Below, one piece after another: positions 24,788 through 33,920 of a DNA stretch of 64,000 nucleotides. Positions within the stretch are counted from its first letter, which is position 1. The number at the start of each line of letters is the position of its first letter. The notes under the pieces were generated by a model. The model ran no database searches. It was given only the letters and a program-made list of their open reading frames with translations, and was not told the origin of the DNA. The position numbers and the translations under genes are program-made. The DNA comes from Pseudomonas fluorescens (GTDB lineage Bacteria > Pseudomonadota > Gammaproteobacteria > Pseudomonadales > Pseudomonadaceae), in assembly GCF_902498065.1 (NCBI RefSeq), contig NZ_CABVIR010000001.1, positions 744,001 to 808,000 of the forward strand. The letters are read 5' to 3'.

Positions 24788-26190
24788 TGGCCCGGGAAAT
24801 TCGTCTCAATGCTTTCGACATGAACTGCGTCGGTCACCAGTCGCCCGGTTTATGGGCGCACCCACGGGACCGCTCGTGGCAGTACAAAGACCTCGAGTAC
24901 TGGACCGATCTGGCGAAAATCCTCGAACGCGGCAAATTCGACGGCTTGTTCATCGCTGACGTACTGGGCATCTACGACGTCTACAACGGCAACGGTGACG
25001 CAGCGATCCGCCAGGCGGCGCAGGTGCCGGTCAATGACCCACTGCAACTGATTCCGCCGATGGCGCTGGTCACCGAGCATCTGGGGTTCGGCCTGACCGC
25101 GTCGCTGTCTTTTGAACACCCGTATCCGTTTGCCCGTCGTCTGTCGACCCTCGATCACCTGACCAAGGGCCGCGCGGGTTGGAACATCGTGACCTCGTAC
25201 CTGGAAAGCGGTGCGAAGAACCTCGGGCAGAAAAACCAGACGGAACACGACGCTCGCTACGACTTCGCCGAAGAGTACCTGGAGGTTTGCTACAAACTCT
25301 GGGAAGGCAGTTGGGAGGAGGGTGCAATCCTGCGCGATCGCGAGCGCAGGATCTTCAGCGATCCGAGCAAAATCCACGAAATCCAGCACGTCGGCAAACA
25401 CTTCCAGGTGCCGGGCATTCACCTTTGCGAACCTTCGCCGCAACGCACGCCCGTGCTGTATCAGGCCGGCGCATCGAGTCGCGGCAAGCAGTTTGCCGCC
25501 GAACATGCCGAATGCGTGTTCGTGGCGGCACCGTCGAAAGTGCTGCTGAAAAAGACCGTGGCCGACATCCGCCGTCGTGCGGCGGAAGCGGGGCGCGATC
25601 CGAAGAAGATCCTGATCTTCAACCTGCAAACCGTGATCCTCGGCGAGACCGACGCCAAGGCCAAGGCGAAGTTCGAGGAATACAAAACCTGGGTCAGTTA
25701 CGAAGGCGCGATGGCGTTGATTTCGGGCTGGACCGGGATCGATTTCAGTCAGTTCAAGCCGGATGAGCCGCTCAAACATGTGCACACCAACGCCATCCAA
25801 TCGGCGGTGGAGGCGTTCTCCACGGCTGATCCGAACAAGGTCTGGACGCCCAACGAACTGGCCGACTGGGTCGGGATTGGCGGGTTTGGTCCGCTGTTTG
25901 TCGGCAGTCCCGAAACGGTGGCCGATCTGCTGCAAGAGTGGGTTGAGGAGACCGATGTCGACGGTTTCAACCTGGCCTATGCACTGACGCACGAAACCTT
26001 TATCGACGCCGTGGAATTGCTGGTGCCGGAGTTGCAGAAGCGTGGGGTCTACAAGACCGAGTACGCGCCGGGGACCTTGCGCGAGAAGCTGTTCGGCGAA
26101 GGGCCGCGGCTGCCGCAGATTCATCCGGGCGCTGGGTATCGGGATCTGGCGGCGTTGCGGCAGCAGGAGAAGAAAGTCGTTTCGGCCTAG
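24787..26190 (+). CDS. LLM-class flavin-dependent monooxygenase (NtaA/SnaA/DszA type)
   Basis: 467-residue bacterial luciferase-like monooxygenase. Family features: NAFDMNCVGHQSPGLWAHPR at the start, HLGFGLTASLSFEHPYPFAR, TKGRAGWNIVTSYLESGAKN (flavin-binding region near residues 135-150), and VLYQAGASSRGKQFAAEHAE. Members use FMNH2 and O2 to cleave C-S or C-N bonds (dibenzothiophene sulfone, nitrilotriacetate). The ATG overlaps the preceding stop (TGATG). With SfnB and a dedicated ABC transporter nearby, a sulfur- or nitrogen-scavenging role is likely; substrate unknown. A separate NADH:FMN reductase would be needed and is not in this operon. Confidence 0.88.
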   Translation: MAREIRLNAFDMNCVGHQSPGLWAHPRDRSWQYKDLEYWTDLAKILERGKFDGLFIADVLGIYDVYNGNGDAAIRQAAQVPVNDPLQLIPPMALVTEHLGFGLTASLSFEHPYPFARRLSTLDHLTKGRAGWNIVTSYLESGAKNLGQKNQTEHDARYDFAEEYLEVCYKLWEGSWEEGAILRDRERRIFSDPSKIHEIQHVGKHFQVPGIHLCEPSPQRTPVLYQAGASSRGKQFAAEHAECVFVAAPSKVLLKKTVADIRRRAAEAGRDPKKILIFNLQTVILGETDAKAKAKFEEYKTWVSYEGAMALISGWTGIDFSQFKPDEPLKHVHTNAIQSAVEAFSTADPNKVWTPNELADWVGIGGFGPLFVGSPETVADLLQEWVEETDVDGFNLAYALTHETFIDAVELLVPELQKRGVYKTEYAPGTLREKLFGEGPRLPQIHPGAGYRDLAALRQQEKKVVSA

Positions 26191-26192
26191 AC

Positions 26193-26222
26193 GCCATCGC
26201 CGGCAAGCCGGCTCCCACAGGG
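26193..26222. repeat. Single REP unit
   Basis: CCATCGCCGGCAAGCCGGCT followed by CCCACAGG, a single-arm REP-like unit in the ~100-base gap between the monooxygenase and ligase-like genes. Confidence 0.6.
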
Positions 26223-26294
26223 TTTTGTGGTGTGTAAAAGATTTCAGCCCAGCGGACCACCGCACGCTTTTACCCATGAACAGGAGGTCACCCC

Positions 26295-27200
26295 ATGAGC
26301 GTGCATGAACTCAAACGTCCGCCCGTCGCGGACACCGCCGAGTGGCGGGTCGAGCTGCCCACTGCGCTGGAGCAATTGCGCCACTGGGCGCAGGTCAGCC
26401 CGTTGCAACCGGCGCTACGCCACAAACGCCACGGCCAGTGGTTTGTCTGGCGCTGGATCGATGCCCTGCGCGATGTCGAGCGCTTGGCCGACGGCTTGCG
26501 CCAGCAAGGTTTCACCGAGGATTCGCGCCTGGCCCTCAGCGGTGCGTTCGAACCTAATCTGTTGCTGCTGGCCCTGGCCTCGCAACACATTGGCGGGCAA
26601 TGGCTGACGCTGCCGGACAACCTCGCCCCCGAATCCCTGCACAAAATCCTGTGGCGCCGCGGTCCCACGCACGCCTTTGTTCAGGGCCGGCAAACGCAGC
26701 AACTGTGGCTCAATCAGGGCCAAACGCTGCTGAATTTCCACGACCTGCTCGGGCCGGTGGACACCCCGCAACGCCTCAACCGCTGGAACCAGGGCGCGCA
26801 ACTGTGGAGCGAAGAGGGCACGCAATGGCAGGCCGGCCTGACGGTGTTGCTGGAGCAATGGCTGAGCAGCGGCCAATCGCTGGCCTTCCCGGAAAGCCCC
26901 GGCAGTGCCAGTCGCGACCGTCGTGAAGTGGCGCCATCCGGGCTGTTGCTGTCGACCGAACGTCTGCAACTGCTGGCCGAGGAAATCGACAGTCGCCTCG
27001 CCGCCCAAGGCACCTGGCGTCGACGTCTTTGCGAGTGGGCCATCGCTCGCCCGGAAAAAGGCCTGCAACGGCTGATCAAAAATCGCGTTCGCCGACTGCT
27101 CGGGTTTCACAACCTGCATTACATCTGGCAGGCCACGCGCACGCCTGAGGTGATAGCCGCGCCAACCTGGCTGACTGAATTCAAACGGGACATCGCATGA
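26295..27200 (+). CDS. Degenerate/truncated acyl-CoA ligase-like (AMP-binding) protein
   Basis: 301 residues with a strong CAGGAGGT ribosome site. Residues ~20-105 follow the N-terminal part of FadD-type AMP-forming ligases (SPLQPALRHKRHGQWFVWRW, ADGLRQQGF, LLLLALASQHIGGQWLTLPD), and residues ~262-292 match the segment after the ATP loop (WRRRLCEWAIARPEKGLQRL, then RVRRLLGFHNL). The ATP/AMP-binding motif TSGTTGxPKG and the whole C-terminal half of the ligase are absent. The gene is uninterrupted and overlaps livG-like by 4 bases (ATGA), so it seems maintained but cannot be a normal ligase. Confidence 0.75.
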   Translation: MSVHELKRPPVADTAEWRVELPTALEQLRHWAQVSPLQPALRHKRHGQWFVWRWIDALRDVERLADGLRQQGFTEDSRLALSGAFEPNLLLLALASQHIGGQWLTLPDNLAPESLHKILWRRGPTHAFVQGRQTQQLWLNQGQTLLNFHDLLGPVDTPQRLNRWNQGAQLWSEEGTQWQAGLTVLLEQWLSSGQSLAFPESPGSASRDRREVAPSGLLLSTERLQLLAEEIDSRLAAQGTWRRRLCEWAIARPEKGLQRLIKNRVRRLLGFHNLHYIWQATRTPEVIAAPTWLTEFKRDIA

Positions 27201-27973
27201 CCTCGACCGATTCCATCCTGCAAGTCAGCGGCATTTCCCTGTCCTTCAAAGGCGTGAAAGCGATCAACGAACTGTCCTTCGACGTGCGTCGGGGCGAGAT
27301 CTGCGCGCTGATCGGCCCTAACGGCGCGGGCAAGAGTTCGCTGCTCAACGTGCTGAACGGCGTGTACCGCTTCGACGCCGGTTCGATTGTCTTCGAACAA
27401 CAGCCGTTCAAACGCATCGACCCGTTGACCGCTGCGCGCCGAGGCATTGGCCGCACTTTCCAGAACAACGCGCTGTTCAAGAAGATGAGCGTGATCGACA
27501 ACATTCTCACCGGTCTGTCGCGGCACTTGCGCAGCCGCTTCATCGAACAGGCGCTGAACCTGCCGCGAGCACGACGCGAAGCCGAAGCCTTCCGCCAACA
27601 AGCCCAGGGCATTCTCGAATTCCTTGAGCTGCAAGCCCATCGCGATGTGCCGGTGGGCAATCTGTCCTACGGCCTGCAAAAACGCGTAGAGCTCGGTCGC
27701 GCCTTGATCGCCGGCCCGCGCCTGTTGCTGCTGGATGAGCCGATGGCGGGGATGAACGCCGAAGAGAAACAGGAAATGGCCCGTTTCATCGCCGACATCA
27801 ACCGCGACCTCGGCACCACGGTGGTGTTGATCGAGCACGACATGAGCGTGGTCATGGGCCTGTCCGACCACGTCGTGGTGCTCGATTACGGACGCAAGGT
27901 CGGTGACGGCACGCCCGCCGAAGTGCAGGCCGATCCCGAAGTGATCGCGGCGTATCTGGGAGTGGCGCACTGA
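27197..27973 (+). CDS. ABC transporter ATP-binding protein, LivG type
   Basis: 258 residues with Walker A GPNGAGKSSLLN (about 42-53), Q-loop FQNNALF, a signature motif LSYGLQKRVELGRALIAGP in which YGLQK replaces the usual SGGQQ, Walker B LLLLDEPMAGMN, and the H-loop His in VVLIEHDMSVVMG. The insert and the C-terminal EVIAAYLG are typical of branched-chain amino acid (HAAT-family) LivG proteins. Overlaps both neighbours. One of two ATPases of a complete transporter with the next four genes. Confidence 0.92.
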   Translation: MTSTDSILQVSGISLSFKGVKAINELSFDVRRGEICALIGPNGAGKSSLLNVLNGVYRFDAGSIVFEQQPFKRIDPLTAARRGIGRTFQNNALFKKMSVIDNILTGLSRHLRSRFIEQALNLPRARREAEAFRQQAQGILEFLELQAHRDVPVGNLSYGLQKRVELGRALIAGPRLLLLDEPMAGMNAEEKQEMARFIADINRDLGTTVVLIEHDMSVVMGLSDHVVVLDYGRKVGDGTPAEVQADPEVIAAYLGVAH

Positions 27974-28854
27974 TGACGTTCTTCTTCGAAACCCTGCTCG
28001 GCGGCCTGCTTGCCGGCACCCTGTATTCGCTGGTCGCCATCGGCTTCGTGCTGATCTACAAGGCCAGCGGCGTGTTCAATTTTGCCCAGGGCGCGATGCT
28101 GTTGTTCGCCGCGCTGACCTTCGTCAGCCTGCACGATCAGGGCGTGCCGTTCGCTTTGGCGCTGTTGCTGACCGTAGTAGTGATGATCATCGGCGCGTTG
28201 CTGATCGAACGGCTGGTGCTGCGGCCACTGGTCAATCGCTCGCAGATCACCCTGTTCATGGCCACGCTTGGGCTGTCCTTCATCATCGAAGGCCTGGCTC
28301 AAGGCTTGATGGGCTCGCAAGTGCGGGCGCTGGACCTGGGCATCGACGATGTGCCGATTTTCATTGGCGCGATGATGGTCAGCCAGTTCGACCTGATTGC
28401 TGCCGCTGTCGCCATCGTCCTGGTGACGGTGTTGGCGTTGTTGTTCAACAAGACCCGCATCGGCGTGTCGTTGCGTGCGGTGGCGGATGACACCACTGCC
28501 GCGTTGTCGATCGGCATCAACCTCAACCGCATCTGGCAGATCGTCTGGGCCGTGGCCGGGGTTGTCGGGCTGGTGGCGGGATTGCTCTGGGGCGCGCGCC
28601 AAGGGGTGCAGTTTTCGCTGTCGCTGGTGGTGCTCAAAGCCTTGCCGGTGCTGATCATTGGCGGCTTCACTTCGATTGGCGGGGCGATTGTCGGCGGGCT
28701 GATTGTCGGCGCGGCGGAGAACCTCGCCGAGGTCTACATCGGTCCGTTGATTGGCGGCGGCATCACGCCGTGGTTCGCCTACGTCCTGGCCTTGGCCTTT
28801 CTGTACATCCGTCCCGCCGGCCTGTTCGGCGAGCGCGCCATCGAGCGAGTCTGA
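27973..28854 (+). CDS. ABC transporter permease, LivH type
   Basis: 293 residues, about eight TM helices; FNFAQGAMLLFAALTFVSLH near residues 36-55 and RAVADDTTAALSIGINLNRI (cytoplasmic coupling region) are hallmarks of LivH-type permeases. The ATG overlaps the LivG-like stop (TGATG). Forms the inner-membrane channel with the LivM-like subunit. Confidence 0.93.
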   Translation: MTFFFETLLGGLLAGTLYSLVAIGFVLIYKASGVFNFAQGAMLLFAALTFVSLHDQGVPFALALLLTVVVMIIGALLIERLVLRPLVNRSQITLFMATLGLSFIIEGLAQGLMGSQVRALDLGIDDVPIFIGAMMVSQFDLIAAAVAIVLVTVLALLFNKTRIGVSLRAVADDTTAALSIGINLNRIWQIVWAVAGVVGLVAGLLWGARQGVQFSLSLVVLKALPVLIIGGFTSIGGAIVGGLIVGAAENLAEVYIGPLIGGGITPWFAYVLALAFLYIRPAGLFGERAIERV

Positions 28855-28858
28855 ACCC

Positions 28859-29908
28859 ATGTCGATATCCCTTACCCACGAAACCGCGCCGTCGGTGTTG
28901 ATCCAGCGCCGCGTTCCGTTCGGACTGCTCGCCTTGTTGTTGATCGCCTTCGTGGTCGTGCCGCTGACCGGCAACGACTATTGGCTGAACGCGATTCTGA
29001 TCCCGTTTCTGGTGCTGTCACTGGCCGGCCTCGGCCTGAATTTGCTCACCGGCTACACCGGCCAGACCTCGGTCGGTGCGGCCGGGTTCATGGCGGTCGG
29101 TGCATTTGCCACCTATGGGTTTTTGTTGCGTTTGCCTGAGCTGGGCTTGCCCGTCGCGCTGCTCGGCGGCGGATTGATCAGTGCGGTGGTGGGCTTCGTC
29201 TTCGGCCTGCCGAGTTCGCGGATCAAGGGCTTTTACCTGATGGTCACCACGCTGGCAGCGCAGTTTTTCCTGGAGTGGCTGTTCGTCAAATTTCCCTGGT
29301 TCTATAACTACGGATCGTCCGGGACCATTTCTGCGCCGAAACTGGCGCTGTTCGGCCGTGACCTGAACACGCCGCTCGGTCGCTATCTGCTGACCCTGAG
29401 CACCGTGCTGTTGCTGACCTGGGTGGCGGTGAACCTGGTAAAAAGCCAGATCGGTCGCAACTGGATGGCGATCCGCGACATGGACACCGCCGCCGCCGTG
29501 ATCGGCATTCCGGTGGTGCGCTACAAACACCTGGCGTTCGCCGTCAGCTCGTTCTACCTCGGCATCGCCGGGGCGCTGTGGGCCTTTGCCTATCTGGGCA
29601 CCGCCAGCGCCAGCAGCTTCGATATCAATCGGTCGTTCCAGATCCTGTTCATCATCATTATCGGCGGCATGGGCAGCATCGCCGGCAACTTTGTCGGCGC
29701 GGCGTTTATCAGCCTGTTGCCGATCCTGCTCAGCCACGCCGGACAAGCCTTGTTCGGTGGTTCAGTGGATGCCGGGCAACTGCAGAACCTGCAAAAAATC
29801 ATCTTCGGCGCGCTGATCATCCTGTTCCTGATCAAGGAACCGGAAGGTCTGATCCGCCTGCTGGGCAACCTTCGTGAACGGCTGAGTCACTGGCCGCTGC
29901 GCTTCTGA
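28859..29908 (+). CDS. ABC transporter permease, LivM type
   Basis: 349 residues from the ATG 4 bases after the LivH-like stop. About nine or ten TM helices; LNLLTGYTGQTSVGAAGFMA and GRNWMAIRDMDTAAAVIGIP (coupling loop) mark the LivM family, with FIIIIGGMGSIAGNFVGAAF near the end. An in-frame extension into the LivH-like gene is a shadow. Confidence 0.93.
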   Translation: MSISLTHETAPSVLIQRRVPFGLLALLLIAFVVVPLTGNDYWLNAILIPFLVLSLAGLGLNLLTGYTGQTSVGAAGFMAVGAFATYGFLLRLPELGLPVALLGGGLISAVVGFVFGLPSSRIKGFYLMVTTLAAQFFLEWLFVKFPWFYNYGSSGTISAPKLALFGRDLNTPLGRYLLTLSTVLLLTWVAVNLVKSQIGRNWMAIRDMDTAAAVIGIPVVRYKHLAFAVSSFYLGIAGALWAFAYLGTASASSFDINRSFQILFIIIIGGMGSIAGNFVGAAFISLLPILLSHAGQALFGGSVDAGQLQNLQKIIFGALIILFLIKEPEGLIRLLGNLRERLSHWPLRF

Positions 29909-29938
29909 ATCCTTTCCATTATTAGATAGAGAGACAAC

Positions 29939-31279
29939 ATGCGTGCATCCTTGAAACGTTCGTTGGTCGGCGCCGCTTTGACGCTGGCCGTTTTCAGCAG
30001 TGCAGTGCCGGTGGTTCAAGCCTCGCCGGACCAGCAATTCTTCCCGTTGGCCACCTATCGCGTCGGCGCCTATGCCTCCAGCGGCGTACAGGTATGGGCC
30101 GGGATGCTCGATTACCTCAACTACATCAACGATGTGGAAGGCGGAATCAACGGCGTCAAACTGGTCTGGCAGGAATGCGAAACCGAGTGGACGGCGGAGA
30201 AGGGCATCGAGTGCTACGAGCGCTTCAAGAAAGGGCTGGATGGCGCGCCGGTGGCGATCTATTCACCCAACGGTGCGCCGGCGGCCTATGCGCTGAGCGA
30301 GCGCGCGGAAGTCGACAAGATCCCATTGATCACCCTGGGCTACGGGCGCACCGAAGCCACAGACGGCACGGTGTTTCCGTACAACTTCCCGGTGATGCTG
30401 ACCTTCTACAGCGAGGCATCGAGCCTGATCAATTACATCGCCCAGCGCGAGGGCGGTTTCGACAAACTCAAGGGCAAAAAGATTGCCACGGTCTACCACG
30501 ACTCCGCTTATGGCCGGGAAACCCTCGGGCCGCTGAAGTTACTGGCAGAAAAGTACGGCTTTGAGAACATTCAGATTCCAGTGGCCGATCCGGGTAACGA
30601 GCAATCGGCGCAATGGCGGCAGATTCGCCAGGTCAACCCGGACTGGGTGTTCCTGCGTACCTGGGGTGTGTCGACGCCGGTCGCAGTGAAAACCGCCGCG
30701 CGTTTCGGCTTCCCGGTGGACCACATCGTCGGCGACATCTGGGCCAGTTCCAGCGAAGACGTGTTGCCTGCCGGCGCGGCTGCCAAAGGCTATCTGGCAC
30801 TGACGCCATACCCGGCCGGCAGTGATTTCGAGATCCACAAACAGCTCAAGCAATTCATCCTCGACAAGGGCAAAAGCGACCTCAAGGACCTGAAAAACTT
30901 CGGCAGCGTCTACTACAACTCCGGGCTGGTGAACGCTGCGGTGATGGTGGAAGCGATCCGCACCGCCCAAGGCAAATTCGGCAAGCGTCCGTTGAATGGC
31001 GAAGAAGGCCGCTGGGGCCTGGAACACCTGAACATCGACGATGCGCGGCTCAAGGACATGGGCTATTTCGGCCTGATGCAGAATCTCAAGTTGTCGTGCA
31101 AGGACCACGAGGGTGGCGGTTCGGCACGGGTTCAGCAGTGGGACGGCGCGAACTGGACGCTGATCAGCGACTGGATCGCCGCCGACCGCGCTTTGCTGCG
31201 ACCCCTGATCGATGAAAAATCCGCGGCGTTCGCCAAGGAAAAAGGCCTGACGCCACGCACCTGCACCGGGGATGAATAA
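29939..31279 (+). CDS. ABC transporter periplasmic binding protein, LivK/HAAT type
   Basis: 446 residues with signal peptide MRASLKRSLVGAALTLAVFS, cleavage near VQA/SPD. The type-I periplasmic-binding fold is visible in GVQVWAGMLDYLNYINDVEG, PNGAPAAYALSERAEVDKIP and KKIATVYHDSAYGRETLGPL. Longer than LivK itself, similar to binding proteins for amides, urea or aromatic acids. It supplies ligand to the LivH/LivM-like permease; the operon context suggests a sulfur-containing compound or its product (inference). Confidence 0.92.
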   Translation: MRASLKRSLVGAALTLAVFSSAVPVVQASPDQQFFPLATYRVGAYASSGVQVWAGMLDYLNYINDVEGGINGVKLVWQECETEWTAEKGIECYERFKKGLDGAPVAIYSPNGAPAAYALSERAEVDKIPLITLGYGRTEATDGTVFPYNFPVMLTFYSEASSLINYIAQREGGFDKLKGKKIATVYHDSAYGRETLGPLKLLAEKYGFENIQIPVADPGNEQSAQWRQIRQVNPDWVFLRTWGVSTPVAVKTAARFGFPVDHIVGDIWASSSEDVLPAGAAAKGYLALTPYPAGSDFEIHKQLKQFILDKGKSDLKDLKNFGSVYYNSGLVNAAVMVEAIRTAQGKFGKRPLNGEEGRWGLEHLNIDDARLKDMGYFGLMQNLKLSCKDHEGGGSARVQQWDGANWTLISDWIAADRALLRPLIDEKSAAFAKEKGLTPRTCTGDE

Positions 31280-31282
31280 ACC

Positions 31283-32050
31283 ATGAGCCAAGCCGCCAGC
31301 GACATAGCCGCCAACGATCTGTTGCGGGTCAACGACATCGAGGTGATCTACGACGGCGCGATTCTGGCCGTGGCCGGGGTTTCGCTGACGGTGCCCAAGG
31401 GCGGCATCGTCGCGTTGCTCGGTGCCAACGGCGCGGGTAAAAGCACCACGCTCAAGGCGATTTCCGGATTGGTGCGGGCCGAGCGGGCGGAGGTCAGTCG
31501 CGGCACAATCGAGTTTCTCGGTCGCGATACGGCGGGTGTCGATCCCAGTCTGCGGGTGCGTCAGGGGATGGTGCATGTGCTGGAAGGTCGGCACGTATTC
31601 GCGCAACTGACGGTCGAGGACAACCTGCGCAGTGGCGGTTTTGTACGGGGGTTGAGCCGCCAGGACATGGCCCGGGACCTGGAGCGGGTTTACGCCTGGT
31701 TCCCGCGTCTGAAAACCAAGCGCAAGACCCAGGCCGGGCTGACGTCCGGTGGCGAGCAGCAGATGGTCGCCATCGGTCGGGCGCTGATGACGCGTCCTAC
31801 TTTGGTACTGCTTGATGAACCTTCCATGGGTTTGGCGCCTATTATCGTTCAGGAGATTTTCGAGATCGTCGCCCAGCTCAATCGCGACGAGCAGGTGAGC
31901 TTCCTGATCGCCGAGCAAAACATTAATGTGGCGCTCAAATACGCCTCGACGGCTTACGTGCTCGACACCGGCCGTGTGGTGTTGTCCGGCAGCAGCGAGG
32001 CGCTGTTGGCGCGGGGCGATCTGCATGACTTTTATTTAGGTAAACACTGA
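31283..32050 (+). CDS. ABC transporter ATP-binding protein, LivF type
   Basis: 255 residues with Walker A GANGAGKSTTLK, Q-loop MVHVLEGRHVFAQ, signature LTSGGEQQMVAIGRALMTRP, Walker B LVLLDEPSMGLAP and the EQN variant of the H-loop (LIAEQNINVALKYA), the usual LivF form. Three bases after the binding-protein stop. Completes the HAAT-type transporter. Confidence 0.93.
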   Translation: MSQAASDIAANDLLRVNDIEVIYDGAILAVAGVSLTVPKGGIVALLGANGAGKSTTLKAISGLVRAERAEVSRGTIEFLGRDTAGVDPSLRVRQGMVHVLEGRHVFAQLTVEDNLRSGGFVRGLSRQDMARDLERVYAWFPRLKTKRKTQAGLTSGGEQQMVAIGRALMTRPTLVLLDEPSMGLAPIIVQEIFEIVAQLNRDEQVSFLIAEQNINVALKYASTAYVLDTGRVVLSGSSEALLARGDLHDFYLGKH

Positions 32051-32064
32051 GCAGTGAGAGCGCC

Positions 32065-33492
32065 ATGACTGAAACCCAAAGCGGACAGGCGACCGACGCT
32101 ATCCGCCACACGGACATCCTGATCGTCGGCGGCGGCCTCAGCGGTGCGATGCTGGCGGCGCAGTTGTTGCGCTTGCCCGGCAAGCGCTCGTTGCTGGTAA
32201 TCGAACCCCGAGCGGAACTCGGTCGGGGCGAGGCGTACAGCGCGGTCGAGCTGGGCCATACGCTGAATGGCAACGCGGCGCGTATGAGTGTCGACCCGGA
32301 CAACGCGGATGACCTGACTCAGTGGCTGACCGAGTACATCGCCGCCGGTGGCTGGCCGGAGTCCGATGAGCAGCATGTACCGGTCAGCGAGCTATTTCCG
32401 CCCCGGGGGATTTTCGGGTTGTACGTGCAGCAACGTTTGGCCGAAGCGCAAGCGCTGGGCGCGTTGAACGGCTCGACCGTCGAGCATGTGCGGGCCGAGG
32501 TGGTTGACCTGGAAACGTTGAGCGATTCGGTGCGGCTGAGCTTGAGTGACGGGCAGCGATTGCAGGGCGCTTATGCGGTCCTGGCCACGGGAATGTTCCC
32601 CGCTGCACGCACGCCGCAGACCGAGTCCAGCGGCTTGAACGCCGCAGCGCTCGATCCTTGGGATGTGGCAGCCATGCGTCAGCTCGACCCGCAATCGACG
32701 GTGCTGATCATCGGTTCTGGCCTGACCATGGTCGATGCTGTGGTGTCGCTGGAACAGGCCGGGCATCGTGGGCCCATCGAAGTGTTTTCACGGCATGGGC
32801 TGCTGCCGCATGTGCGGCGGCAACCACCGGCCTGGGCGGATTTTCTGGCCGAGGATCACAGCATTCGTACGCCGCGACAGTTGGTGCGTGAGTTGCGCCG
32901 GCATTGTCGAGATGCCATTGCGCAGGGCATCGACTGGCAGGCGCCGCTGGACACAGTGCGGGCGCACATCGGCCGGTTGTGGAATCAGGCGACGGACGTG
33001 CAGCGTCGGCAGTTTGTGCGGCATGTGCGGCCGTGGTGGGAAAGTCATCATCACCGGTCGCCGCCGTTGAGTGCGCAGTTGGTGGAGCGGCTTCACGGGG
33101 AAGGGCGGTTGCGGATTCAGGCGGCTTCGTTCAAAGGGCTGGAGCCGGCTTCGGGCGGTGTCAGTATCCGCATTCGTCGACGGGGTGAAGCGCAAACGGT
33201 TGTCGTCAGTGGCGCAGCGTTGATCAATTCCAGTGGCATCGAGTACGACTGGCGACGTGTGGCGCGACCGCTGCCGCAGCAGCTGTTGGCCCGTGGACTG
33301 GTGCGGCCCGGGCCGTTGGCGTTGGGGATTGCGGCGGCGGTCGATGGCGCGGTGCAGGGGAGTGATGGGCAGGTGGCCCGTCGACTGTTTGCCATGGGAC
33401 CGCCGTTGCGGGGGATGTGGTGGGAGAGTACGGCGGTGACGGATGTGGCGAGTCAGGCCAAGGCTTTGGCTGTTCGCTTGGCTGGGTTCTAG
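32065..33492 (+). CDS. FAD/NAD(P)-binding protein (NAD_binding_9 type)
   Basis: 475 residues with dinucleotide-binding fold at the N-terminus (ILIVGGGLSGAMLAAQLLRL) and a second one near residue 212 (STVLIIGSGLTMVDAVVSLE). The segment LNGNAARMSVDPDNADDLTQ and the IEVFSRHGLLPHVRR region are typical of the NAD_binding_9 family of putative FAD-dependent oxidoreductases. Last gene of the operon, 14 bases after the LivF-like stop, followed by a terminator. Its electron partner is unknown; it might serve the monooxygenase or act on a product. Confidence 0.87.
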   Translation: MTETQSGQATDAIRHTDILIVGGGLSGAMLAAQLLRLPGKRSLLVIEPRAELGRGEAYSAVELGHTLNGNAARMSVDPDNADDLTQWLTEYIAAGGWPESDEQHVPVSELFPPRGIFGLYVQQRLAEAQALGALNGSTVEHVRAEVVDLETLSDSVRLSLSDGQRLQGAYAVLATGMFPAARTPQTESSGLNAAALDPWDVAAMRQLDPQSTVLIIGSGLTMVDAVVSLEQAGHRGPIEVFSRHGLLPHVRRQPPAWADFLAEDHSIRTPRQLVRELRRHCRDAIAQGIDWQAPLDTVRAHIGRLWNQATDVQRRQFVRHVRPWWESHHHRSPPLSAQLVERLHGEGRLRIQAASFKGLEPASGGVSIRIRRRGEAQTVVVSGAALINSSGIEYDWRRVARPLPQQLLARGLVRPGPLALGIAAAVDGAVQGSDGQVARRLFAMGPPLRGMWWESTAVTDVASQAKALAVRLAGF

Positions 33493-33520
33493 ATTGGGGG
33501 CATACGCTCCCATCAAAAAC

Positions 33521-33571
33521 CAGGAAACCCCGGAAAGATCAAATCCTCCCGGGGTTCCCTGTTCACAGCCA
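33521..33571. terminator. Bidirectional terminator-like hairpin
   Basis: CAGGAAACCCCGG and CCGGGGTTCCCTG arms with a loop of about 20 bases, between the convergent FAD-protein operon and the small secreted protein gene. Confidence 0.7.
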
Positions 33572-33585
33572 CACAAACCAGCCAA

Positions 33586-33810
33586 TCAATAACGCTGATA
33601 CTTCGAACCAAACTCAGGACGGTTATCAGCCACGTAGAGTTTGCTCGCCTGAGTGTCTTTACGATCAACGCCAACCGTATTCACATTCAACGTAGCCGGC
33701 TGACTGACTTTCGCCGCCGCCACCACGGGCAACGTGGCATGCGGGGCAGCCATGGCGGATGTAGCGCCAAGAACCGAAAGGGCGAAACCAAGACCGATGA
33801 TGCTTTTCAT
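33586..33810 (-). CDS. Small secreted protein with EFGSKYQRY tail
   Basis: 74 residues: a Sec signal (MKSIIGLGFALSVLGATSAM, cleavage near AMA/AP), a ~30-residue Ala/Val/Thr linker, and the C-terminal tail YVADNRPEFGSKYQRY. The same tail ends the protein at 34834-35181 (VADNRAEFGSKYQRY), so the two are paralogues with different middles. Start supported by GGAGCAACCTC upstream. Function unknown; a conserved extreme C-terminus suggests a binding or localisation signal. Confidence 0.8.
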   Translation of the reverse strand: MKSIIGLGFALSVLGATSAMAAPHATLPVVAAAKVSQPATLNVNTVGVDRKDTQASKLYVADNRPEFGSKYQRY

Positions 33811-33920
33811 GAGGTTGCTCCAGAACTGTGGGAAGAAGATGTGGCCACTGTAGTGCTGGAGCCTGGCGATGAAAAAACACCCTGAGGCATAGTCGTTATC
33901 GAGAACGTTGATCCGCGCCG

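Noticed and set aside
24850..26277. 475-codon minus-strand frame over the flavin monooxygenase
   Set aside because: Antisense to a clearly conserved luciferase-like monooxygenase.
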